Part shown: positions 1-9,515 of the stretch, one piece after another
Layout: each line of letters begins with the position of its first letter
Numbering within the stretch: the first letter of the stretch is position 1
DNA from: an uncultured Bacteroidia bacterium
GTDB lineage: Bacteria > Bacteroidota > Bacteroidia > Bacteroidales > UBA932
DNA length: 64,000 nt
NCBI GenBank assembly: GCA_902794005.1
Contig: CADBFO010000009.1
Location: 1 to 64,000, forward strand
Direction of reading: 5' to 3'
Made by a program: the position numbers and the translations under genes
The notes under the pieces: model-generated
Told to the model about the DNA's origin: nothing
Databases searched by the model: none
What the model saw: only the letters and a program-made list of their open reading frames with translations

Positions 1-1373
1 CGGCGCCCTGAATGTCCGGACGCCGGCCGTGGACCGTCTGGCCCGGGAAGGCACCCGCTTCACCAATGCCTACGCCACGGCCTCCGTATCCACCCCCTCG
101 CGTTACTCGCTCCTGACCGGACAGTACGCCTGGCGGCGCGGCGACACCGACATCGCCGTGGGTGATGCAGGCATGATCATCCGACCGGAGCAGTATTCCC
201 TTGCCGACCTGTTCAAAAGCGCCGGTTACGTCACCGGCGCCTTCGGCAAGTGGCACCTGGGTCTGGGAGACAAGGGGGGCGAACAGGACTGGAACGCCCC
301 GCTTCCCACCGGACTGGCCGATATCGGATTTGACTACTCGTACATCATGGCAGCCACCGGCGACCGCGTGCCCTGCGTGTTCATCGAGAACGGCCGCGTG
401 GTAAACTGGGACCCGGAAGCCCCCATCGAGGTGAGCTACCGCCAGCCTTTCGAGGGCGAGCCGCTGGCCAAAGACCATCCCGAACTGCTGTACAACCTGT
501 CCTCCTCCGTGGGACACAACCAGGCCATCGTGAACGGAATCGGGCGGATCGGCTACATGCGCGGCGGCGGAAAGGCGCTGTGGAAGGACGAGAACATCGC
601 CGATTCCATCACCGTACACGCCCTGGACTTTATGGAACGGAACCGGGAACAGCCGTTCTTCATGTACGTGGCCACCAATGACATCCACGTACCCCGCTTC
701 CCGCACCAGCGCTTCCGCGGGCAGAGCGGCATGGGCCTCAGGGGCGACGCCATCGTGGAATTTGACTGGACCGTCGGGGCCATTCTGGACCGCCTGGACG
801 CGCTGGGACTGGCCGAAAACACCCTTGTGCAGCGACAACGGCCCCATCCTGGACGACGGCTACAGGGACCAGGCCCGGGAATTGCTGGGCGGACATGACC
901 CTTCCGGAGGGCTGCGGGGCAATAAATACGGCACTTACGAGGCCGGCGCCCGCGTCCCCGCCCTGGTGCGCTGGACGGGCCATGTGCCGGCCGGAGCCAC
1001 CTCCGAGGCCCTTCTCTCGCATGTGGACCTGTTCGCCTCCTTTGCAGGCTTGCTCGACGGGCGTCTGCCCCGGGGCGCCGCTCCCGACAGCAGGGACGCC
1101 CTGGAGGCCTGGCTGGGCCGGGATCCGGCAGGCCGGGACTACGTGATTGAACAAGCCAACAACCGCTGCCTGAGCGTGCGTACCCCCGAGTGGAAGTACA
1201 TCCCGCCCAGCGAAGGGCCCGACGCCTACAGCTGGGCACCCGGTGCCGAGCTGGGCTATCAGAAAACGCCGCAGCTGTACCGGATTTCGACGGATCCGGG
1301 CGAGCAGGAGAACGTGGCGGAGATTTTTCCGGACATCGTGAGCGCCATGCAGTCAGTTTTGGATAATCTTTGA
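1..1373 (+). pseudogene. Family S1 sulfatase, 5'-truncated by the window and frameshifted
   Basis: The reading frame is open from base 2 and carries the sulfatase signature S-T-P-S-R followed by LLTG, so the formylglycine would be made from serine (the type matured by anaerobic anSME enzymes). Near base 826-830 the frame changes: the first frame runs out at 898, while the frame ending at 1373 carries the expected continuation CSDNGPILDDGY, GNKYGTYEAGARVP and the C-terminal LYRISTDPGEQ. Loss of two bases in a GTGTG-like run would explain it. Either the gene is dead or the assembly has an indel. It stands just upstream of a SusC/SusD/sulfatase operon but is separated from it by a terminator and promoter, so it probably belongs to the same sulfated-glycan locus. 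The N-terminus lies outside the window. Confidence 0.85.
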
Positions 1374-1378
1374 GCAAA

Positions 1379-1412
1379 ACGGGACGGGCTTTGAGTCCGT
1401 CCCGTTTTTTTT
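1379..1412 (+). terminator. Intrinsic terminator after sulfatase
   Basis: A perfect 9-bp stem ACGGGACGG / CCGTCCCGT is followed at once by a run of eight T. It lies six bases after the stop codon of the broken sulfatase. Confidence 0.9.
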
Positions 1413-1417
1413 GTTTC

Positions 1418-1425
1418 TATCTTTG
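1418..1425 (+). promoter_or_regulatory. -7 box (TATCTTTG) for the susC operon
   Basis: TATCTTTG matches the Bacteroidota -7 consensus TAnnTTTG. It lies directly after the terminator and would start a transcript near 1432 with a leader of about 70 nt before susC. No TTTG -33 box is seen at the usual spacing. Confidence 0.6.
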
Positions 1426-1501
1426 TGGAAAGCCACCATCGGCAATGTTTCACCGACAGACCATACATAACATATAACACTATTCTTAAAGTTACGTCAT
1501 T

Positions 1502-4500
1502 ATGCTTAAAACAATCAAAAAGGTTGTTCTGGCAGTATTAGCCTTCATAGCAGCCTCCTCCATTGTGCTTGCACAAAACCAGACCGTGAGCGGAAAGGTC
1601 ACCGACCCTTCCGGCGAGCCGGTTGTGGGCGCCTCCGTGTTTGCGAAGGGGACCACCAACGGGGCCGTCACGGACCTGGACGGTAGCTATTCCCTTTCGC
1701 GCGTGAGCCCCGGGACCACCCTGGTATTCTCCTGCATCGGCTACACCTCCCAGGAGGTGAGTTGGATGGGAGGGGTGCTGGACATGGTTCTGGACGAGGA
1801 CAGCGAGATGCTGGAAGAAACCGTCGTCGTGGGCTACGGTGTCCAGAAGAAAGTCAACCTCACCGGCGCCGTTTCCCAGGTAAAGGGCGAGGAGTTCGCC
1901 CAACGTCCGGTAGTGGACGCCGCGCAGGCCCTCCAGGGCCTTGTCCCCGGCCTCACCATCTCCAACACGGCTGCCGGCACGCCCGGTGCCGAGACCACCA
2001 TCACCCTCCGCGGCCGCGGCAACCTGAGCGGTACCGGGACCCCCTACATCCTGGTGGACGGCGTTGAAATGAGCCTGCAGGATGTGAACCCCAACGACAT
2101 CGAGAGCATCTCCGTGCTGAAGGATGCCGCATCGGCCGCCATCTACGGCGCCCGCGCCGCCTATGGCGTGATTCTGGTTACCACCAAGCGCGGTGCCGAC
2201 GGGAAAGCCACCATCAGCTACTCCGGCAACTTCGGCTGGAACGCACCGACCAAACTCCCCCAAATGGCCAGCTCGGTAGATTTCGCCAAATTCTGGAATG
2301 ACGGCGCAGCCAACGCCAACGCCCCCCGCAAATACTCTGACGAGAAAATCGCCGACCTGCAGAGGTTCATCGACGGCGACCCCGGCGTGGATCCCTGGGC
2401 CGAAATCCGGAACAATCCAGGCGCCAACCCTTCTTCCTTTGAAAACTCTGAACGAGGCCTGGGCAACACCGACTACTTCAAGCTCCACTACAAAAACTGG
2501 GCTTTCAAGCAGAATCACAACCTCTCCGTCCGGGGCGGCACCAAGAAAATCCAGTACTTCGTGAGCGGCGGCATCTATGATGAATCCGGTGTCCTGAAAT
2601 TCGCCGACATGGGCTACAAACGCTTCAATGTGAACGCAAACACCCAGGCACAGGTGACCAACTGGCTCAAGATCAACTTCAGCACCAAGTTCGTGTACGG
2701 CATCACCGACAGCCCCTTCGGCGACGGCGGTATCGGATACGGCTTCTTCCACACCCTGGCCCGCGAATTCTCCACCAAGCACTACATGGATCCCAATGGC
2801 CACTATGTGGAATTCACCATGATTCCCTATCTGCAGAGCGGCACTTACACCCAAAGCAAGCGCAGCCGCCTGGACATCACCCCCGGCATCCAGATCCAAC
2901 CCGTCAAGAACTGGTTCATCAACCTGGACTACAATTTCCGGATGGGCGTAAACAATTACGAGGCGACCGCCATCGCCCCCGACATCTACATGATGGACGG
3001 CGTGACCACCGTCAAGGGCGGCCGCTCCGAACTGGGCGTTCCCGTTGACGGCAAATACACCCGCGCCAACACCGACACCCAGTACCAGAGCCTTAACATC
3101 TATACCAACTATGCCTTCACCCTGGGAGAGAACCACCACATTGCACTGCTGGCCGGTTTCCAGGAGGAAGATTTCCACTATGCCTACATTAAAAACGCCA
3201 TCGTAGGCCTGTACACCACGGCCACGCCCAGCGTAACCATGGGCAACGGCGACCAAACCCTCGTGGACACCCGCTACGGCTGGGCCACCCGCGGTTTCTT
3301 CGGCCGTATCAATTACAACTATGCCGAAAGGTACCTGCTGGAAGTGAACGGCCGCTACGACGGATCTTCCCGCTTTGCGGCAGGCAACCGCTGGGGTTTC
3401 TTCCCCTCTGTTTCCATCGGCTGGAACATCCATAAGGAACCCTTCATGGCCGGCACGCAGGGATGGCTTTCCAACCTGAAGTTCCGCGCCTCCTACGGAC
3501 TTCTGGGCAACCAGGCGGGCGCCGCCACCTACACCTTCGCCTCCACCATGGAAATGAGCAAGTCACTGGGTGGTTACATCTTCTCGGACGGCCGCCATAC
3601 CTATACCCAGGCTCCCGGGGTGACCAACCCCTTCACCACCTGGGAAAAAGTGCTCAACCAAAACCTCGGTCTCGACTTCGGCTTCTTCCAGAATGCCCTC
3701 ACCGGGTCTTTCGACATCTTCCAGCGCGACACCCGCGACATGCTGGGCCCCGGCGAAGATTTCCCGGACATCTTCGGCGCCGCCGCTCCCCAGACCAACA
3801 ACGCCAATATGCGTAACCGCGGCTGGGAACTGGCCCTCAACTGGCGCGGACAGATCGGCCGCGACTTTTTCTACACCATCGGCGGTTCGGTGGCCGACGC
3901 CACGGCCGTGGTAACCAAATATTCCAACCCTACCGGAACCGACCCTGCAGGCAACTGGTACGAAGGAAAGAACGTGGGTGAAATCTGGGGCTACCGCGCC
4001 GATGGTCTCATCCAGACCCAAGCCGAGGCCGATGCATACAACAACGCCTACAACACCACCTTCATCAGTGCAACGCCCTGGACGCCCGGCGACGTGAAAT
4101 ACATTGATATCAACGATGACGGCAAAATCAACAAGGGCAGCAACACCCTCGGCGACATGGGCGACTTCACCATCATCGGCAACACCACCCCGCGCTACAA
4201 CTACACCATCAACGGCTCCGTTTCCTGGAAGGGGTTCGGCTTGAGTTTCCTGCTGCAGGGGGTCGGCAAACGCGATTACGATCCTTCCCAGTCCCTGTAT
4301 TTCTGGGGATTCGGCCCGTATGCACAGGTAACTGTCTTCAACCAGCACATGGACTACTGGCGCGAAGACAACCCCGACGCCTATTATCCCAAGCCGTACA
4401 TTCACAATGCCGGCGGCGTGGGCACCTATCAGAGCAAGCAGAAACAGACCAGCGACCGCTACCTGCAGGACGCCTCCTACCTGCGCCTGAAGACCATCAC

Positions 4501-4738
4501 CCTCTCTTACGACCTGCCCAAGTCGCTCATCGGCCGTATCGGCCTGAGCAAGGCCCAGCTGTACGTGACGGGCGAAAACCTCCTTACCTTCACCAGGCTC
4601 TCAGGCATTTATGATCCGGAGGCTATCTTCACCTACAATTCCTACAACGGTGGTAACGCCAACCGTGGCGCCACCGACGCTGGTAAGAGCTATCCGATGA
4701 ACAAGACCATCTCCGTTGGCGTCGTTGTAAACCTCTAA
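1502..4738 (+). CDS. SusC/RagA-family TonB-dependent outer-membrane transporter
   Basis: This 1078-aa protein imports oligosaccharides across the outer membrane using TonB energy. Residues 1-24 form a signal peptide ending VLA-Q. A carboxypeptidase-regulatory-like domain follows (about 28-105), then the TonB-box/plug start ETVVVGYG (about 107-114) with LQGLVPGLTI and the DVNPNDIESISVLKDAAS motif, and a long beta-barrel ending in VVVNL. The length and order are those of full SusC proteins. The gene is followed after 6 nt by a SusD gene and then by a sulfatase whose start overlaps the SusD stop, so the three are one operon. The sulfatase implies a sulfated glycan (mucin, glycosaminoglycan or plant/algal), but which one cannot be told from the sequence. 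Confidence 0.97.
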   Translation: MLKTIKKVVLAVLAFIAASSIVLAQNQTVSGKVTDPSGEPVVGASVFAKGTTNGAVTDLDGSYSLSRVSPGTTLVFSCIGYTSQEVSWMGGVLDMVLDEDSEMLEETVVVGYGVQKKVNLTGAVSQVKGEEFAQRPVVDAAQALQGLVPGLTISNTAAGTPGAETTITLRGRGNLSGTGTPYILVDGVEMSLQDVNPNDIESISVLKDAASAAIYGARAAYGVILVTTKRGADGKATISYSGNFGWNAPTKLPQMASSVDFAKFWNDGAANANAPRKYSDEKIADLQRFIDGDPGVDPWAEIRNNPGANPSSFENSERGLGNTDYFKLHYKNWAFKQNHNLSVRGGTKKIQYFVSGGIYDESGVLKFADMGYKRFNVNANTQAQVTNWLKINFSTKFVYGITDSPFGDGGIGYGFFHTLAREFSTKHYMDPNGHYVEFTMIPYLQSGTYTQSKRSRLDITPGIQIQPVKNWFINLDYNFRMGVNNYEATAIAPDIYMMDGVTTVKGGRSELGVPVDGKYTRANTDTQYQSLNIYTNYAFTLGENHHIALLAGFQEEDFHYAYIKNAIVGLYTTATPSVTMGNGDQTLVDTRYGWATRGFFGRINYNYAERYLLEVNGRYDGSSRFAAGNRWGFFPSVSIGWNIHKEPFMAGTQGWLSNLKFRASYGLLGNQAGAATYTFASTMEMSKSLGGYIFSDGRHTYTQAPGVTNPFTTWEKVLNQNLGLDFGFFQNALTGSFDIFQRDTRDMLGPGEDFPDIFGAAAPQTNNANMRNRGWELALNWRGQIGRDFFYTIGGSVADATAVVTKYSNPTGTDPAGNWYEGKNVGEIWGYRADGLIQTQAEADAYNNAYNTTFISATPWTPGDVKYIDINDDGKINKGSNTLGDMGDFTIIGNTTPRYNYTINGSVSWKGFGLSFLLQGVGKRDYDPSQSLYFWGFGPYAQVTVFNQHMDYWREDNPDAYYPKPYIHNAGGVGTYQSKQKQTSDRYLQDASYLRLKTITLSYDLPKSLIGRIGLSKAQLYVTGENLLTFTRLSGIYDPEAIFTYNSYNGGNANRGATDAGKSYPMNKTISVGVVVNL

Positions 4739-4744
4739 ACACTT

Positions 4745-6553
4745 ATGAACATGAAACTGAGATACATACTCACCTTGCTGGCCCTTTTGCCGGCCGCAAC
4801 AGCCTGCTTCAAGCTGGACAAAGACCCGGAGGGGGTGCTTTCCACCAACAATCCCTTCCGCTCCACCGGTGAAATCCAGAACTACGTGAACCAGTTCTAC
4901 GAGACCGGTGTTCGCACACAGGACTTTGCCATGGGCGGCGGTGCCCACATCGCCGGCTACGACACCTATAGCGACAACATGGCCGCCTCGGCCGTGGTAA
5001 ACCGCCTCAATGGAGGGATGTCCATCGGCAATGCCACTTCCCTCGGCGCCTACACCCGCATCCGCAACGTGAACTTCCTGCTGTGCAACAAGGACAACTG
5101 CGACAAGACCGGCAACTACAGCCAGCTCATCGGCGAAGCCTATTTCTTCCGCGCCTGGTACTACTATCAGCTGCTCAGGGACTACGGCGGCGTAGCGATT
5201 GTCAAGGAACCGCTGGACCCGAACCTGGAAGCCATGCAGGTGGGCCGCGACTCCCGTACGGCCGTCACCGACTTTATCCTCTCGGACCTGAACGAGGCCA
5301 TCTCCCTGCTGAATGAACAGTCCAGCGCCGCCACGATGCGTATCCACAGGGACGTAGCCCGCGCCCTGAAGAGCGAGGTAGCCCTGTTCGAAGGAACCTG
5401 GGAAAAATACCACAAGGCCAAAAACGACGCCTTCTATGACAAGACCGTCACCGATGCCAAGATCAAGGAATATCTGCAGACCGCGGCCGATGCCGCCGAA
5501 GAGGTGATGAAACGCAATGTCTGGGCTGTCCATAACACCGGAAACGTGAACAACGACTACCGCATCGTTTTCCAGACCACCAACCTGGACAACAACAAGG
5601 AGGTTCTCTGGTACAAACGTTACGACGGCGACCAGGTGGGCAACAACGTGGACCGTTACCTGAACAAGGGCGGCGGCGGCGTAGGCGTGACTTCTTCCCT
5701 GGTGAACGATTATCTGACCATTGACGGCAAACCTTACCTGAAAGCCGACCGCGAAGCCGCACAGACCGTGTACGGGGATGAACTCAAGCCCACGGTGCGC
5801 GACCCGCGCCTGGCCCAGACCGTGGCCATGCCCGGCCAGGTAATGCGCCCCGACATGACGGACGGCCTTCCCGCCCCGCCGCTCTTCGCCGAAGGCCACC
5901 ATCACAACACCACGGGATTCGCCATCCTCAAACACGTCCAGATTGACTACACGGGCAATCTGGAGGCCGAATACAAGGGTGCTACGCCCGCCATCCAGGT
6001 GCGTTATGCCGATGTTCTCCTCAACTACGCCGAAGCCCTGGCCGAGCTGGACGGTGCCGCCAATGCCACCAAGATCATCTCGGCCCTGCAGCCCCTGCGC
6101 GACCGCGTGGGCATGCCTGCCGTGGATTTCGACCGCGAGTACAACACCGAATCCGACTATCCTTTCAAGAGCCTGGACAAGTACATCCAGGCCGTCCGCC
6201 GCGAGCGCCGCGTAGAACAGGCCCTGGAAGGCCGCCGCTTCTACGATATCGCCCGCTGGGCCGCCGCTGACATCCTCCTCGTGAACTGGACCCCGCAAGG
6301 CGCCCTTTACACGGGCAGCAACCTTCCCACCCTGCGTGAGAACTACAGCGAACTGGTGTACGACCAGGCCAGCGGCAACAACTTCTTCCTTACGGGCAGC
6401 CCGTCCGACACCAAACGCTACATTGTTCCCATCCCTCCGGGAACGCTGAGCGGCGGGTACCAGTTCAGGCTGGACAGAGACTATCTGCTTCCGTTCCAGC
6501 AACGTCTGATTACGCTCACCGCCAATAAGTGGGAGCAAAATCCCGGCTGGTAA
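4745..6553 (+). CDS. SusD/RagB-family glycan-binding lipoprotein
   Basis: This 602-aa surface lipoprotein is the lid partner of the upstream SusC. The signal peptide ends in the lipobox ATAC with Cys21 as lipidation site. The N-terminal helical SusD segment includes GEAYFFRAWYYYQLLRDYGG (about 124-143), typical of the TPR-like part of the family. The C-terminal part has VRYADVLLNYAEAL and RRERRVEQALEGRRFYDIARW, again classic SusD. It starts 6 nt after susC and its TAA overlaps the next ATG (TAATG), which suggests translational coupling to the sulfatase. Confidence 0.97.
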   Translation: MNMKLRYILTLLALLPAATACFKLDKDPEGVLSTNNPFRSTGEIQNYVNQFYETGVRTQDFAMGGGAHIAGYDTYSDNMAASAVVNRLNGGMSIGNATSLGAYTRIRNVNFLLCNKDNCDKTGNYSQLIGEAYFFRAWYYYQLLRDYGGVAIVKEPLDPNLEAMQVGRDSRTAVTDFILSDLNEAISLLNEQSSAATMRIHRDVARALKSEVALFEGTWEKYHKAKNDAFYDKTVTDAKIKEYLQTAADAAEEVMKRNVWAVHNTGNVNNDYRIVFQTTNLDNNKEVLWYKRYDGDQVGNNVDRYLNKGGGGVGVTSSLVNDYLTIDGKPYLKADREAAQTVYGDELKPTVRDPRLAQTVAMPGQVMRPDMTDGLPAPPLFAEGHHHNTTGFAILKHVQIDYTGNLEAEYKGATPAIQVRYADVLLNYAEALAELDGAANATKIISALQPLRDRVGMPAVDFDREYNTESDYPFKSLDKYIQAVRRERRVEQALEGRRFYDIARWAAADILLVNWTPQGALYTGSNLPTLRENYSELVYDQASGNNFFLTGSPSDTKRYIVPIPPGTLSGGYQFRLDRDYLLPFQQRLITLTANKWEQNPGW

Positions 6554-8178
6554 TGGACACCTACCGACTCCTTTTCTCGCTGAGCGGAGCGGCGGCCGGC
6601 ATGGCCGCTGTCTCCTGCTCCTCCGGCGGAGACAAAGCGCCCGCGCTGCCGGAGGGGCCGCTGAACGTGGTATATATCATGTGCGACGACCACTCCTACC
6701 AGACCATCAGCGCGTATGACAGGCGTTTTCTGTCCACACCCAACATCGACCGCCTGGCTGCGGAAGGCGCCCGTTTCACCAACAGTTTTGTGGCCAATTC
6801 CCTGAGCGGTCCCTCGCGGGCCTGCATGCTCACCGGGAAGCACAGCCACAAGAACGGGTTCACCAACAACGAACACGGCATCTTTGACGGCAGCCAGCAA
6901 ACCCTTCCCAAACTGCTGAGAGCCGGCGGCTATCAGACGGCCATGGTGGGCAAGTGGCATCTGGTGAGCGAACCTACGGGGTTTGACTACTGGGACATCC
7001 TCGTCGGCCAGGGAGACTACTACAACCCCGTTTTCATCCGGAACGGTGAACGGCTGGTACGGGAGGGCTACTCCACCGACATCACCACCGACGTGGCTTT
7101 TGACTGGCTCTCCGGGCGGGACCCCGAGAAGCCCTTCTGCCTCTTCCTGCACTTCAAGGCCCCGCATCGCAGCTGGATGCCCGACACGCAGGATCTGGGG
7201 GCCTTCGACCAGGTGGAATTCCCCCTGCCGGAAACCTTTTACGACGACTATGCCACCCGCGAGGCCGCCCGCCTGCAGGAGATGAGCATCCTTGCCGATA
7301 TGAACCTGGTCTATGACCTGAAGATGGCCGACCGGGAGAACGAAATCCATACGCCCGAATCGCCGCACCTGGAGCGCTACGGACGGGACCTTTACCGTCA
7401 GGACCTCCCACCCGGAGAACTGGTTCCCGGACGCATGAACGCCGCGCAGCAGGCCGCCTGGGATGCGTACTACGATCCCATCATCGACGATTTCAAACAG
7501 GCCGGCCTGTCCGGAAAAGCGCTTTATCAGTGGAAGTACCAGCGATACATGAGGGACTACTGCAGCGTAATCCGCTCGGTGGACCGCAACGTGGGCCGCG
7601 TGTACCAGTACCTGGAAGACAACGGATTGCTGGACAATACCGTCATTATCTACACCTCCGATCAGGGCTTTTTCATGGGAGAGCACGGCTACTTTGACAA
7701 GCGCTTCATGTACGAGGAAAGTTTCCGCACGCCGCTGCTGGTGCGCCTGCCCGGCGGGCAGAAGCTCGGTGACGTGGATCTCTTTGTCCAGAACATCGAC
7801 TACGCTCCCACCATCCTGCAGCTGGCTGGATTGGAAGTGCCGGAGGACATCCAGGGAGAAAGTTTTCTGCCCCTGCTGCTGGGCAGCAGGCCCGCGGACT
7901 GGCGCAAATCCCTCTACTATCATTACTACGAGTATCCGGCCGAACATTCCGTCAGACGGCACTACGGCGTGCGCACGGAACGCTACTCACTCATGCATTT
8001 CTATCATGACATTGACGAGTGGGAACTGTTCGACCTGGAGAAAGATCCGATGCAGCTGCACAACTTGTACGGAGCGCCCGGAACGGAGGAACTCACCCGG
8101 GAGCTGAAGGCCGAACTGCTGCGCCTGCAGCAGCAGTACGACGACCCCGCTGTTTCCACTTCCTGTTCCCGCCCCTGA
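6553..8178 (+). CDS. Family S1 sulfatase, Ser-type, lipoprotein
   Basis: The chosen start at 6553 overlaps the susD stop. It gives a 541-aa protein with a lipoprotein signal (AAVSC, Cys22), whereas the ATG at 6529 would add eight residues ahead of the signal. CDDHSY (Asp45, Asp46) supplies metal ligands and S85-G-P-S-R89 is the sulfatase consensus with serine as the formylglycine precursor, followed by MLTGKHSHKNG. VGKWHL, IIYTSDQGFFMGEHG and RTPLLVRLPG are further family blocks. It is expected to remove sulfate esters from the glycan bound by the preceding SusC/SusD. Its 3' end abuts, tail to tail, the point where sufD homology stops on the other strand. Confidence 0.95.
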   Translation: MDTYRLLFSLSGAAAGMAAVSCSSGGDKAPALPEGPLNVVYIMCDDHSYQTISAYDRRFLSTPNIDRLAAEGARFTNSFVANSLSGPSRACMLTGKHSHKNGFTNNEHGIFDGSQQTLPKLLRAGGYQTAMVGKWHLVSEPTGFDYWDILVGQGDYYNPVFIRNGERLVREGYSTDITTDVAFDWLSGRDPEKPFCLFLHFKAPHRSWMPDTQDLGAFDQVEFPLPETFYDDYATREAARLQEMSILADMNLVYDLKMADRENEIHTPESPHLERYGRDLYRQDLPPGELVPGRMNAAQQAAWDAYYDPIIDDFKQAGLSGKALYQWKYQRYMRDYCSVIRSVDRNVGRVYQYLEDNGLLDNTVIIYTSDQGFFMGEHGYFDKRFMYEESFRTPLLVRLPGGQKLGDVDLFVQNIDYAPTILQLAGLEVPEDIQGESFLPLLLGSRPADWRKSLYYHYYEYPAEHSVRRHYGVRTERYSLMHFYHDIDEWELFDLEKDPMQLHNLYGAPGTEELTRELKAELLRLQQQYDDPAVSTSCSRP

Positions 8179-8768
8179 GGGATGACCGGGGACAGGAAGG
8201 ACAGCATCTGGAGGGTCCGGGCCTCGGCCTCAGGAATGCCGCGCGAGCGCATGTAGAAGAGTTCGTCGGGATTCAACTGGCCCACCGTGGCTCCGTGGGA
8301 GCATTTTACATCATCGGCATAGATTTCCAGCTGGGGGCGGGTCTCCACCCTGGCATCTTCCGTGAGGACGATATTGTGGTTTTCCTGGTAGGCTTCGGTC
8401 TGCTGGGCGTCCGGGGCCACCACGATGGTGCCGTCAAAATGCACCTGGGCGCGGCCGCCGGCGATGCCGTTGATTTTCTGGGTGCTCCTGCAGCCGGGCG
8501 CACGATGGTGCATCACGATATGGAAATTCACCTTTTCCGCACCCGTGGAAAGATACAAAGCCTTGACATGCGCTTCCGCTCCCGGGCCCACCAGGTCAAT
8601 GTTTACGTCGATATCCCTGCTTTCGCCGGGCAACACCACATACTCCAGTTCGAGGGTTTCCCCCGCCCGGACGCGGTAGAGTGACTCTTCGCTTCGCTCA
8701 GAGTGACAGCGCTTGTCATCCTGAGGAGCGACAGCGACGAACGGATCCAAATACTTGCCGTGTCCCAT
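8004..8768 (-). CDS. sufD: SufD-type Fe-S assembly protein, truncated at both ends
   Basis: Residues 30-196 match the SufD beta-helix core: PGAEAHVKALYLSTG, QKTEAYQ-like QQTEAYQENHNI, then PQLEIYADDVKCSHGATVGQLNPDELFYMRSRGIPEAEAR split over the conserved C-terminal part. Full SufD proteins are about 420-450 aa. Here the N-terminal helical domain is absent and residues 9-29 are translated from a CHSERSEES repeat pair. The C-terminal helix is also lost: homology stops at about residue 196, at the last bases of the convergent sulfatase, and the open frame then runs 58 codons antisense to that gene. It follows sufC directly (stop TAG, then ATG 3 nt later). It may be a decayed gene or a minimal form of the SufBCD scaffold partner. 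Confidence 0.7.
   Translation of the reverse strand: MGHGKYLDPFVAVAPQDDKRCHSERSEESLYRVRAGETLELEYVVLPGESRDIDVNIDLVGPGAEAHVKALYLSTGAEKVNFHIVMHHRAPGCRSTQKINGIAGGRAQVHFDGTIVVAPDAQQTEAYQENHNIVLTEDARVETRPQLEIYADDVKCSHGATVGQLNPDELFYMRSRGIPEAEARTLQMLSFLSPVIPQGREQEVETAGSSYCCCRRSSSAFSSRVSSSVPGAPYKLCSCIGSFSRSNSSHSSMS
8683..8749. repeat. CHSERSEES repeat pair (copy A) in the sufD N-terminus
   Basis: Two related units face each other. 8683-8708 (GACTCTTCGCTTCGCTCAG...) reads CHSERSEES on the minus strand, and 8714-8746 (GTCATCCTGAGGAGCG...) is the second sub-family. Together they encode residues about 8-29 of the SufD frame. Confidence 0.8.
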
Positions 8769-8771
8769 GGG

Positions 8772-9515
8772 CTAAAACTGGTCAAATCCTTGTGACTCAA
8801 TGAGATCAATCAACTCGCGGCCGCCGGTTTTCACCATGCGGCCATCCTTGAGCACATGTACCACATCCGGCCGGACATACTCCAGCAACTTCTGGTAATG
8901 GGTGATGATGACCGCGCTCTTTTCCGGGGAACGGAGGGAGTTCACCCCGTCGGCAACCACCTTGAGGGCGTCCACGTCCAGGCCGCTGTCGGTCTCGTCC
9001 AGGATGGACAGCTGCGGGTCCAGCAGGGCCATCTGGAAAATCTCGTTGCGCTTTTTTTCGCCGCCGGAGAAACCTACGTTCACTTCGCGCCTGGCGAATT
9101 CGGGCTTCATCTGCACCAGAGCCATCTTTTCCTTCATCTGCTTGAGGAAATCGCCAGCCTTGAGCTCCGGAAGTCCCTGCGCCTTGCGCTTGGCATTCAC
9201 GGCCGCCTTCATGAAGGCGGTGATGGTTACGCCCGGAATCTCGATCGGATACTGGAAACTGAGGAAAATCCCCGCCCAGGCACGCTCCTCGGGCGTTTTC
9301 TCCAGCAAATTCTCTCCTTTGTACAGAATGCTCCCTTCCGTGACTTCGTAGCCCGGACGACCGGTGAGAACGGCGCTGAGGGTGCTTTTTCCCGCCCCGT
9401 TGGGTCCCATGACAGCATGCACCTCCCCGGGACCGATGGTGAGGTCAACCCCCTTCAAGATTTCCTTGTCGCCGATTTTGACGTGCAGATTTTTGATTTC
9501 CAGTAATTTATCCAT
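8772..9515 (-). CDS. sufC: SufC, ABC-type ATPase of the SUF Fe-S cluster system
   Basis: This 247-aa cytosolic ATPase drives the SufBC(D) scaffold. It has the Walker A motif GPNGAGKST (about 36-44), the SufC-type signature FSGGEKKRNEIFQ, Walker B/D-loop LSILDETDSGLDVDAL and the switch histidine in VIITHYQKLL. Length is normal for SufC. Its ATG overlaps the last codons of pnuC (AATGGATAA), so the two are probably translationally coupled. It sits in the order sufB-pnuC-sufC-sufD. Confidence 0.97.
   Translation of the reverse strand: MDKLLEIKNLHVKIGDKEILKGVDLTIGPGEVHAVMGPNGAGKSTLSAVLTGRPGYEVTEGSILYKGENLLEKTPEERAWAGIFLSFQYPIEIPGVTITAFMKAAVNAKRKAQGLPELKAGDFLKQMKEKMALVQMKPEFARREVNVGFSGGEKKRNEIFQMALLDPQLSILDETDSGLDVDALKVVADGVNSLRSPEKSAVIITHYQKLLEYVRPDVVHVLKDGRMVKTGGRELIDLIESQGFDQF

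Noticed and set aside
1538..3433. Open frame of 631 codons antisense to susC, and similar long antisense frames at 4601-6538, 33798-36815, 58784-61237 and elsewhere
   Set aside because: They mirror real genes in GC-rich DNA, have no signal, domain or plausible composition, and the sense genes have clear families.
1..8178. All of 1-8178 as a single polysaccharide operon
   Set aside because: An intrinsic terminator and a new -7 box separate the first sulfatase from susC.
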